Shown here piece after piece: positions 58,401-64,000 of a stretch of DNA of 64,000 bases (within the stretch, counting starts at the first letter, position 1; every line of letters starts with the position of its first letter). The notes beneath the pieces are model-generated. The model was not told where the DNA came from. It worked only from the letters and a program-made list of their open reading frames with translations, and ran no database searches. The stretch spans positions 3,348,001-3,412,000 of the forward strand of contig NZ_CP021323.1 of NCBI RefSeq assembly GCF_002155145.1, read 5' to 3'. Position numbers and translations under genes: made by a program. The stretch comes from Kushneria konosiri. GTDB lineage: Bacteria > Pseudomonadota > Gammaproteobacteria > Pseudomonadales > Halomonadaceae.

Positions 58401-59524
58401 TGGGCACCCCCTGTCTGGCCAGTGCCTCCGGCCTTGCCGGTGCCTTTCTTCTGGCGAGCGTGGGGTTTGCGGTGCTCCTCTGGTGACTGGCCGGCCTGCT
58501 GTCGGTCGCGGCGGCGTTCACCGTCGATGCGCTGCCGGTGCCAGCAATACAGGTCGTTGAAGTCGGTAGCGTTCTCGGGGGCGCCCTCCGGCCACTTGGG
58601 GTAGAGCACCAGTGCGCCGGCGGCGACCGCGGCGTCGTTGGCCATCTTCCTGCCGGGGTTGCCCTCTGTCTGACGGTCGTCGTCACCGGCGATCACCAGT
58701 TCCAGCGAACCGTTGAGCGCCCTTTTCATATAGAGCGCCACGGCTTCCAGATTGCCGGCGTTCATGGCGCAGGCCACGGGATCGCCGGTCAGCCGGTGCA
58801 GGGTGGCGCCGGTGGCCCAGCCCTCGCAGACGAACAGACGCCCGCCGGGGATCAGATCCCCGATCAGCGAGTAGGCGCCGGTCACGCGACCGCCTTTCAG
58901 AAAGCGCTTGCGCCCGTTGGGCATGATCCATTGCAGATTGACCAGCTCGCCCTCGGCGTACAGCGGCACCATCAGCCAGCCACGACCGGACTGGCGCAGG
59001 TTATAGACCGACAGCTTTTTGGCGATCAGGTACGGGTGGTGCTTATTGGCCGGTCGGGCGCTGTCCCAGTAGCGCCGGGCACGTTCTGCGGCGGCCTCAC
59101 GGTTGCGGGCCTGCTCCTGCTCCATGGCCTTCTGGCGGGTGTCGAACGCCTCAATGGCAGCGGCGTCCAGCACCGGCGAGGAATGCACAGGCATACCGCT
59201 GCGGGCAGGCCGGAACACACCGAGCCCCAGCCGGGCATCGATCTCCATGGCGGCATCGACCTGTCGGCAGCCGCGCAGGTAACTGAGAAGGGACACCAGA
59301 TCACTGCCCCGGGCGTCACTGTCGGCAAAGTCGTTCCACTTGCCGCTAGACAGCGACACGCCAAAGGAACCGGCGTGACGATCCCCCCGAACGGTATTGC
59401 GGGCCTGCCATTCGCTGCCCTGTCGCTTGCCTTCGGGCAACCATTCGGAGAGCAGCAGCTCGGCGTATTCAAGGGCCACCGCGCTGACGCGGCGGATCTT
59501 GGCAAAGGTCTCATGCTCAGCCAT
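58397..59524 (-). CDS. Toprim-domain primase of the satellite
   Basis: This 375-residue protein starts MAEHETFAKIRRVSAVALEYAELLLSEW. An N-terminal DNA-binding/primase-like part has WQARNTVRGDRHAGSFGVSLSSGKWNDFADSDARG. A Toprim core follows, with RLFVCEGWATGATLHRL (acidic residue) and LELVIAGDDDRQTEGN (acidic triad). With the DUF927 helicase this takes the place of the single P4 alpha protein. A Gln/Arg-rich tail ends the protein. It overlaps genes on both sides by 4-8 bp. Confidence 0.85.
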   Translation of the reverse strand: MAEHETFAKIRRVSAVALEYAELLLSEWLPEGKRQGSEWQARNTVRGDRHAGSFGVSLSSGKWNDFADSDARGSDLVSLLSYLRGCRQVDAAMEIDARLGLGVFRPARSGMPVHSSPVLDAAAIEAFDTRQKAMEQEQARNREAAAERARRYWDSARPANKHHPYLIAKKLSVYNLRQSGRGWLMVPLYAEGELVNLQWIMPNGRKRFLKGGRVTGAYSLIGDLIPGGRLFVCEGWATGATLHRLTGDPVACAMNAGNLEAVALYMKRALNGSLELVIAGDDDRQTEGNPGRKMANDAAVAAGALVLYPKWPEGAPENATDFNDLYCWHRQRIDGERRRDRQQAGQSPEEHRKPHARQKKGTGKAGGTGQTGGAQ

Positions 59525-59810
59525 GGGACACCTCCCGGCTGTGCGCACGGCCCGCGATATTCATCAGGTCGTCAGCGTCGTTGAGCAGCAGATAGGCGGC
59601 GTGGGCGATGCTGGACAGGTCGCGGCCATCGATGGCACCGCCCTTGCTCTCACCGCCCAGGGTGGTGACGGTAAACAGCATGTCGCGGGCTGCCGACAGG
59701 CGCAGACCGGCGCAGTCGTGCAGCTCTTCAAAGCTGGCGTGGCGATCGATCAACAGCGCCGGGCGCTTTTGGGTCGGATGAGCGGTCAGCGGGACGTATT
59801 GCTCAGCCAC
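59517..59810 (-). CDS. Small helical protein of the satellite replication operon
   Basis: From the GTG at 59810 this protein has 97 residues (VAEQYVPLTAHPTQKRPALLIDRHASFEELHDCAG...). The second half, SKGGAIDGRDLSSIAHAAYLLLNDADDLMNIAGRA, is helical. It overlaps the primase start by 8 bp and the preceding gene by 8 bp. No domain known to me; operon position suggests a role in replication or its control. Confidence 0.6.
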   Translation of the reverse strand: MAEQYVPLTAHPTQKRPALLIDRHASFEELHDCAGLRLSAARDMLFTVTTLGGESKGGAIDGRDLSSIAHAAYLLLNDADDLMNIAGRAHSREVSHG

Positions 59811-60060
59811 GGGCCACCCCCTCACCGATCAGGTCATTCAGATCAGAGAGCAGGTCGGTGTAATCGGTAGCAGAAATGGCGCCCAGCGTGTGGGCCATGC
59901 GGGCCATGCCGACCAGTTCGGCAAACTGCTCGGAACGGCGGTTAACGCGCAGCTCGATCAGGCGTGAGCCGATCAGGGCGATGGCTTTCTGGGAAGCGGG
60001 GATTTCAGATTGAGCGGGATTTTCAAGACGTGCGGACGCACTGAGGGCGTGATGTGCCAT
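59803..60060 (-). CDS. Small helical protein, first gene after the leader
   Basis: This 85-residue protein starts MAHHALSASARLENPAQSEIPAS, with AGGAG eight bases upstream. Residues IALIGSRLIELRVNRRSEQFAELVGMARMAHTLGAISATDYTDLLSDLNDLIGEG are helical. The frame is also open upstream through the leader to 60435, giving an Icd/Ash-like 210-residue reading, but the ribosome-binding site favours this shorter one. Function unknown. Confidence 0.6.
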   Translation of the reverse strand: MAHHALSASARLENPAQSEIPASQKAIALIGSRLIELRVNRRSEQFAELVGMARMAHTLGAISATDYTDLLSDLNDLIGEGVARG

Positions 60061-60435
60061 GGGACTGGCTCCTGTTTCATTCGAGGAACCGTCACCACTG
60101 TCGCCAAACAGTTGGGTGACGGACTGCACAGGGTTGGCGAACCGGAGAAACAGGAATCCGGCAGACCCAAAGGTCTCCCCGCGCAGCCCGCCATAACGAC
60201 GCATTACGGGCACAAAAAAAGCGCCTGCAATGAGTTTATGGGCGCTACTGCGCCTGCTTCTAAACGGGTCGCCAAACCCGGTCGCAGATTTTGCTGCGAC
60301 CCTTTCATCATAATCAGACCGGCCAGGACGTGGCAAGCCATGCCGGGACAATTTTGTAGCGGTGGCCGGTGCCGGATCTCGAAAAAAGTGCCCGGCAGCC
60401 CGTCGTGTCTCGGTTTTTTCGCGTGTCATGGGCAC
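60061..60435 (-). ncRNA. Leader with CI-RNA-like hairpins and internal terminator
   Basis: On the minus strand, after the AlpA-type genes and before the replication genes, GGGTCGCAG (60294-60302) can pair with CTGCGACC (60280-60287) or with GCGACCC (60266-60272), giving mutually exclusive hairpins. An intrinsic terminator AGCGCC...GGCGCT plus T7 (60213-60246) follows. The conceptual frame reads AAKSATGFGDPF, like the 'ash/Icd-like' readings found over P4-type immunity regions. I infer a termination-based immunity leader, as in P4, where CI RNA binds such sequences. Confidence 0.45.
60213..60246 (-). terminator. Intrinsic terminator inside the satellite leader
   Basis: AGCGCC and GGCGCT pair across a 14-base loop and are followed by seven T on the minus strand. 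It lies 150 bp before the first replication gene, so it would limit replication-gene expression unless bypassed. Confidence 0.7.
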
Positions 60436-60515
60436 AAAATCTCCCCAACCCCACCCGGTGACTACCGGGCAGCGGTGAATATTGATCAGTTCAGAGGGTC
60501 AGGCGGTGGCGCGGC

Positions 60516-60770
60516 CTAGCAATCGGTCTCGATGCTGGGGCCCCGGTGCAGATCGGTCAGCAGATGACGGTTCGCGGGGTGTTCGGCGTGATGGCCGGGG
60601 GCGTTGCCTTCCTTGTGCTGCATGACGGACACAAAGCGCTCACTGCCGCCGCGCACGATCTCGCGGCCCGGCAGGTTGACGGCGCCGGTGAGGGCCGAAT
60701 CCATCGACTCCATATCCGCTTCGGTAAAGTCGATGCTCTGATTGCCGATTTTCATGGTGAAGCGTTTCAT
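60516..60770 (-). CDS. Small protein of unknown function after the AlpA-type gene
   Basis: This 84-residue protein begins MKRFTMKIGNQSIDFTEADMESMDS and ends GPSIETDC. Its ATG overlaps the AlpA stop by four bases. The first 35 residues look like a small alpha/beta fold; the end is His-rich (HKEGNAPGHHAEHPANRH). No family is recognised. Operon position ties it to early satellite functions. Confidence 0.6.
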   Translation of the reverse strand: MKRFTMKIGNQSIDFTEADMESMDSALTGAVNLPGREIVRGGSERFVSVMQHKEGNAPGHHAEHPANRHLLTDLHRGPSIETDC

Positions 60771-61048
60771 GCGCGGGCCTCCGGTCGGGCAGTAGTGTTC
60801 AGGGCATTGTTGCGCTGGGCCAGTCGTTCGGCGATCCAGCCGTCGATCTCTTCTTCCAGCCAGGCGACGCTGTTGTCGCCAATCGGCACGGGCGCCGGGA
60901 AGGTGCCGTCGCTAACACCCTTGTAGATCGATGAACGGCTCTTGCCGGTCTTGAGCTCCACCTCACGACGGCGCAGCAGGCGGTTGCCCAACTGGATGCG
61001 CTCGACGTGCCGGCAGGCGCTGGTGGTGGATGGTGTTGATGCCGTCAT
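60767..61048 (-). CDS. alpA: AlpA-family regulator/excisionase
   Basis: This 93-residue protein has the AlpA-type winged helix-turn-helix LLRRREVELKTGKSRSSIYKGVSDGTFPAPVPIGDNSVAWLEEEIDGWIAERLAQRN. AlpA proteins of CP4-57 and P4 relatives activate integrase genes or act in excision. The AGGAAA site before the ATG fits. It is followed by a coupled small gene and the leader of the replication operon. Confidence 0.88.
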   Translation of the reverse strand: MTASTPSTTSACRHVERIQLGNRLLRRREVELKTGKSRSSIYKGVSDGTFPAPVPIGDNSVAWLEEEIDGWIAERLAQRNNALNTTARPEARA

Positions 61049-61198
61049 GGGCGTTTCCTGTCGTAGTTGATTCGAGCGGCGCAGGTGCCGCCGGGGACAG
61101 GATCAGCTTGCCAAGGGATGGTGGGGACTTCGAGCAGCGCGTGTTGTAAAACCGGCCTTTACAGTAGAAACGGCAGAACGAGGCATGCACATGGCCAC

Positions 61199-61231
61199 AA
61201 AAAAACCGCGACGGCGGCAGCAGTCGCGGTT
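61199..61231 (-). terminator. Terminator of the Ogr-like gene
   Basis: AACCGCGAC/GTCGCGGTT with T7 on the minus strand, 20 bp past the Ogr-like stop. Confidence 0.75.
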
Positions 61232-61253
61232 AAATCGTTTGTCAGTGCCAATT

Positions 61254-61448
61254 TTAGCCGGTCGTCCGGTTTTCACTGTTGGCACTGTCGTTCACGGTTT
61301 GGACAGTAAAATCGCCTCTACAGCGGTAATCACACGCAGAGTGCGAGCATTCCAGGTAAAAGCGTGAATAGTGCGGGTGAAGCCGCCGGCTGGTGCGAAT
61401 ACGCATACGGCTGCCGCAGCGTTCACAGTGCAATCCCAGTCCTTGCAT
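61254..61448 (-). CDS. Ogr/Delta-type zinc-finger transcription activator
   Basis: This 64-residue protein starts MQGLGLHCERCGSRMRIRTSRRL and has CERC...CSHSACDYRC, the four-cysteine metal site of P2 Ogr and P4 Delta activators. Those proteins switch on late phage genes of a P2-type helper. Its presence strongly supports a P4-like satellite that answers to a P2-like phage. The frame is open 29 codons further upstream but without homology. Confidence 0.85.
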   Translation of the reverse strand: MQGLGLHCERCGSRMRIRTSRRLHPHYSRFYLECSHSACDYRCRGDFTVQTVNDSANSENRTTG

Positions 61449-61537
61449 GGTGTTTATCCAGTAGTTCGCCTGTGTGTTGCCGGAACGCAAAGCAGTGCTT
61501 CTGCCTTCCTGAGCGGGCCTGTCCCGCCTCACCAACT

Positions 61538-61557
61538 ACTGTATAGAATACTGTATA
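61538..61557. promoter_or_regulatory. Tandem ACTGTATA repeats upstream of the Ogr-like gene
   Basis: ACTGTATA occurs at 61538-61545 and 61550-61557, a 12-bp period, about one helical turn. They lie about 90 bp before the Ogr-like start in an AT-rich stretch between it and the GNAT gene. They could be an activator or repressor site, or promoter elements. Confidence 0.4.
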
Positions 61558-61607
61558 AATAACCAATATGGAAAATTAACAAATGTTGTATAAATCAGGG
61601 CGCATGC

Positions 61608-62045
61608 TTATAGCGATAGCTGCATATGAAGGAGCGGATAGGGCTTGCCTTGACCATCAAGCGGTGAACGACCGATCACCGTAAAGCCCAGGTGCTTATA
61701 GAAACCCAGTGCCTGCTCGTTCTGCTCGTTGACGTCTACCTTGGTGACACCTTGGGTGCTTATTACATGCCGGGCAAGTGACGCTCCGACACCTTGGCCG
61801 CGTGCTTCCGGTGCGATGAAAAGCATCTCGATATTGCCATCGCTTACACCGCAGAATCCCAGAATTTTATCGTCATCGCTCTTGGCCACGCTCAGGCTGA
61901 CGGCCTTGAAATACTCATTCAGGATAAGCGGCTTCAGTTCAATGAGGTCACTCTCAGCCAGAAAATCGTGCGTCGCCCGAACTGAGGCCTCCCATATCTC
62001 TATGAGCTGCTGATGCTCTACATTTGCTGCGCTCTCGACCTTCAT
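61608..62045 (-). CDS. GNAT-family acetyltransferase (island cargo)
   Basis: This 145-residue GNAT protein starts MKVESAANVEHQQLIEIWEASVRATHDFL. It has the acetyl-CoA loop FIAPEARGQGVGASLARHV and FYKHLGFTVIGRS. Its AGGAG site is eight bases before the ATG at 62045. It begins 16 bp after the integrase stop, so it may be cotranscribed with the integrase. The substrate is unknown; in satellites such cargo sometimes acts in defence or toxin modules. Confidence 0.82.
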   Translation of the reverse strand: MKVESAANVEHQQLIEIWEASVRATHDFLAESDLIELKPLILNEYFKAVSLSVAKSDDDKILGFCGVSDGNIEMLFIAPEARGQGVGASLARHVISTQGVTKVDVNEQNEQALGFYKHLGFTVIGRSPLDGQGKPYPLLHMQLSL

Positions 62046-62061
62046 CAATCGCTCTCCTGCT

Positions 62062-63267
62062 TCACCCGATTTTTCGAATCACAAAGCTTTCGAGCCTGTC
62101 TGCCCAAGCTTGCATCATGGCCGGCCTTTGCTCCGGTGCCATATGCTCGGCATGGGTATAAACGCCCTGAATGCCCGGCAGCTTGTGCGAGAGCTGCATC
62201 TCGATCCACTCCCCCGGATATCCCATTTCCTTAAGGCCGGTAGCGATGGTGTGGCGTGTGCCATGGGGAACGTGAACACCTTCAAATCCCATGCGCTTCA
62301 ATGCCATCCCAAAAGCCATATTGGACATGGGCCGGGTAATGTCGTTGCGACCGGGAAACAGCAGCGTATGGTGCCCAGTGATGCGGTGCAGGTCGTTAAG
62401 CACTTCCAGCGCCTGTGTGGGCAAAGGCACGTTGTGATCCTTGCCCATCTTCATGCGCTCGCCCGGTACGCGCCATATGGCCTTCTCAAGATCGAACTCT
62501 CGCCAACAGGCCTGCCTCAACTCACCGGGCCTGACAGCGGTCAGTAGAAGCAGTTTCAGACCATATTTCACCAGCACGTTGCCCTGGTATCGCTCGATGG
62601 CTTCTACCAGTTCGGGCAGCTCCTGCTGTGATACGTGGGTCATGTTGCGCTTTTTACCGCGCTGGAGCGCCACGCCCAGATCATTGAGCGGATTATTTGC
62701 CGCCCTGCCCGTCACGACAGCCAGCCGGTAAATATCCCGGCAGAAGAAATGCACGCGGCGTTTTTGTTCGTGCTTGCCCTGCCCTTCCAGCTTTCGAAGG
62801 ATCTCCAACCACTCCATGGGGGTAATGTCGTTGATCGGACGATCTCCCACATACGGGAAAACGTGATTTTCCATTACCGACCAGCTCACCTTGGCCCGAT
62901 TGGAGGATGCTTTCCACTGCTGCACCTTGCCGCTGTGCCACTCTCTGGCCAGCGTACGGAAGTGATCGGCATCCGGGTTTTCCCGCTCTTCTTTTTCGGT
63001 CTGACGCTGTTTGGCAGGGTCAATACCCTGGGCGATCAGTCGGCGGGCATCTATGGCTTTCTCACGGGCCTCTGCAAGCGTCACGGTGGGATAGTTGCCA
63101 AAGCTCATCATATTGCGCTTTTTGGTGTCGTCGGGCCGGGTATAGCGAAAACGCCAGGCCTTGCGACCATTGGGCTTTACGATGAGCTGCAAACCGTCGC
63201 CATCGGATAGCGTCACGGTTTTCTCGGATGGCTTGGAGGCCTCTATTTTCCTGATGGTAAGCGGCAC
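62062..63267 (-). CDS. int: P4-type tyrosine integrase
   Basis: This tyrosine recombinase inserts the island at tRNA-Arg. The N-terminal arm-binding domain (LTIRKIEASKPSEKTVTLSDGDGLQLIVKPNGRKAWRFRYT) is the DUF4102 type. A core-binding domain and a catalytic domain follow, with Arg in AVRPGELRQACW, His in HGTRHTIATGLKEMG, and Tyr in GVYTHAEHMAPEQRPAMM. From the likely GTG at 63267 it has 401 residues, typical for P4 integrases; the frame continues 40 codons upstream without homology. It reads away from the tRNA, its promoter lying between GGTATACC repeats. Confidence 0.9.
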   Translation of the reverse strand: MPLTIRKIEASKPSEKTVTLSDGDGLQLIVKPNGRKAWRFRYTRPDDTKKRNMMSFGNYPTVTLAEAREKAIDARRLIAQGIDPAKQRQTEKEERENPDADHFRTLAREWHSGKVQQWKASSNRAKVSWSVMENHVFPYVGDRPINDITPMEWLEILRKLEGQGKHEQKRRVHFFCRDIYRLAVVTGRAANNPLNDLGVALQRGKKRNMTHVSQQELPELVEAIERYQGNVLVKYGLKLLLLTAVRPGELRQACWREFDLEKAIWRVPGERMKMGKDHNVPLPTQALEVLNDLHRITGHHTLLFPGRNDITRPMSNMAFGMALKRMGFEGVHVPHGTRHTIATGLKEMGYPGEWIEMQLSHKLPGIQGVYTHAEHMAPEQRPAMMQAWADRLESFVIRKIG

Positions 63268-63270
63268 AGT

Positions 63271-63322
63271 GGTATACCAAGAAGATTCTAACAAGGGGGT
63301 TATACCAAACAATATACCTTTC
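63271..63322. repeat. GGTATACC/TATACC repeats at the right island end
   Basis: GGTATACC (63271-63278), TATACC (63301-63306), TATACC (63313-63318) and ATACCTTTC (63314-63322) lie just upstream of the integrase coding region. Identical motifs occur at the left end (49135-49182). They are candidate arm-type sites that may also control int. Confidence 0.5.
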
Positions 63323-63433
63323 GGGCGCTGGATTGGGTAGGAACAGACAGGAACGGGGAGGCCTTGAAAGCGCTGTTTTTGCAGCATTTTCAGGGGTTTA
63401 AAGGACTGGGGAGGAATGCTTGGGAAGGGTCAG

Positions 63434-63510
63434 TGGCGCCCGAGGCAGGACTCGAACCTGCAACCCACGGCTTCGAAGGCCGTTGCTCTATCCAATTGAG
63501 CCACTCGGGC
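63434..63510 (-). tRNA. tRNA-Arg (anticodon TCG)
   Basis: The minus strand folds as a full cloverleaf: acceptor GCCCGAG/CTCGGGC, D-arm GGCTCAATTGGATAGAGC, anticodon stem ACGGC/GCCGT around CTTCGAA (anticodon TCG, reading CGA), and T-arm GGTTCGAGTCC. The CCA is encoded. Its 3' part is repeated at 49065-49076, so it is the attachment gene of the island. Confidence 0.95.
63441..63452. repeat. Right attachment half-site inside tRNA-Arg
   Basis: CGAGGCAGGACT is the T-arm/acceptor part of tRNA-Arg, and the identical 12-mer at 49065 lies at the far island end. The pair bounds about 14.4 kb. Confidence 0.7.
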
Positions 63511-63588
63511 AGTGATGCATTGCGCATCAACGGTGCCCATTCTAACGGCACAGGGCCGGCCTGAACAGGGGGAATTTTCATTGTCTTT

Positions 63589-64000
63589 TCAAGGTGCTGG
63601 GTCACCCTCTACCATCAGGCGGTAGCCGATGCCTGCTTCGGTCTGAATCAGTGAGGGCGTGCGCGGGTCGTCGCCTAGCTTCTGACGCAGTCGGCTGACC
63701 AGAATGCGCAGGTAGTGGGTGTTGTGTTCAAACACCGGCCCCCACAGTTCGATCAGAAGCTGCCGGCCGGTGACAATCTGCCCCGGGCTCTGTGCCAGAC
63801 GCGCCAGAAAAGCGTACTCGCGTGGGGTCAGGTGTAGCACTTCACCACCCCGGCTGACCCGGCGTTGCACCAGATCGATCTCGATGTCTCCGGCCTGAAG
63901 CTGAGTCGGCAGCGGCTGCGCCCCGCCACGCGCACGCAGCGCGACCCGAATGCGCGCCAGCAGCTCACGAATGCCAAACGGCTTGGTGACGTAGTCGATG
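63589..64000 (-). CDS. kdpE: OmpR-family response regulator, KdpE-like (5' part outside the window)
   Basis: The C-terminal 136 or so residues of an OmpR/PhoB-type regulator are present. They include the end of the receiver domain (DYVTKPFGIRELLARIRVALRAR) and a winged helix (HLTPREYAFLARLAQSPGQIVTGRQLLIELWGPVFEHNTHYLRILVSRLRQKLGDDP, then GIGYRL). The pattern WGPxxEHNTHYLR.xVxRLRQKLGDDP is typical of KdpE, the activator of the Kdp potassium pump. The rest, and probably kdpD and kdpFABC, lie beyond base 64000. Confidence 0.85.
   Translation of the reverse strand, partial: IDYVTKPFGIRELLARIRVALRARGGAQPLPTQLQAGDIEIDLVQRRVSRGGEVLHLTPREYAFLARLAQSPGQIVTGRQLLIELWGPVFEHNTHYLRILVSRLRQKLGDDPRTPSLIQTEAGIGYRLMVEGDPAP

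Noticed and set aside
60061-60435. Long N-terminal extension of the 59803-60060 gene as a real protein
   Set aside because: The shorter start has a proper ribosome-binding site, and the region contains a terminator and hairpins. I treat it mainly as a leader RNA, though translation is not excluded.

Overview
The window reads as chromosome of a moderately GC-rich gammaproteobacterium, most likely a member of the Halomonadaceae (Halomonas/Kushneria/Chromohalobacter type). This is an inference from gene content: an MvaT-type nucleoid protein, Oceanospirillales/Pseudomonas-like metNIQ and glp clusters, a TRAP-type solute transporter, a chromosomal class A beta-lactamase and a KdpE-type regulator. 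No rRNA or phylogenetic computation was possible.

Layout. 1-6200: start of an exopolysaccharide export gene (wza) behind an RfaH ops element, an MvaT-type xenogeneic silencer, dinB, purU, an RNase J-like nuclease and a short H-NS-like protein with an AT-hook-like tail. 6300-14350, all on the minus strand: a molybdenum-cofactor block (mobA, mobB, moeA, a fused moaC-moaD, moaE, moaA), then upp, ung, gpt, apt and ribE for nucleobase salvage, uracil repair and riboflavin. 14600-18040: metNIQ plus a free-methionine-sulfoxide reductase, and two tRNA-Val(GAC). 18290-23440: the glycerol regulon glpK, glpF, glpR, glpD with candidate GlpR operators. 23500-28200: fumC, a zinc alcohol dehydrogenase, a multi-pass permease and a YjbQ protein. 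28200-35060: a TRAP transporter with hydroxyacid/ketoacid dehydrogenases and an IclR regulator, probably one catabolic unit. 35200-49005: mixed core and accessory genes, including tspO, a carboxylesterase broken at a G run, a PRISE-type reductase with a LysR gene, a DMT exporter with a TetR regulator and a strong palindromic operator, a metallothionein, uppP, a chemoreceptor, a class A beta-lactamase and a BON-MscS channel.

49065-63452 is an integrated island of about 14.4 kb, probably a P4-like phage satellite. A P4-type integrase sits beside tRNA-Arg(TCG). A 12-bp copy of the tRNA 3' part lies just after mscS at the far end, and both ends carry TATACC/GGTATACC motifs. Inside are an Ogr/Delta-type zinc-finger protein, an AlpA-type regulator, a leader with an intrinsic terminator and mutually exclusive hairpins (P4 immunity-like), a replication operon (two small helical proteins, a Toprim primase, a DUF927-type helicase and a coiled-coil, possibly Psu-like protein), and a three-gene defence operon: OLD-family nuclease (GajA-like), UvrD-like helicase (GajB-like) and Mrr-like nuclease.

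The most unusual object is a pair of direct repeats of about 450 bp set exactly 800 bp apart in the island. Each carries twelve heptamer iterons. All twelve in one copy read GGGAACA and all twelve in the other read GGCAACA, so the two candidate origin-like arrays have switched specificity in concert. The window ends in tRNA-Arg and a partial kdpE-like response regulator.
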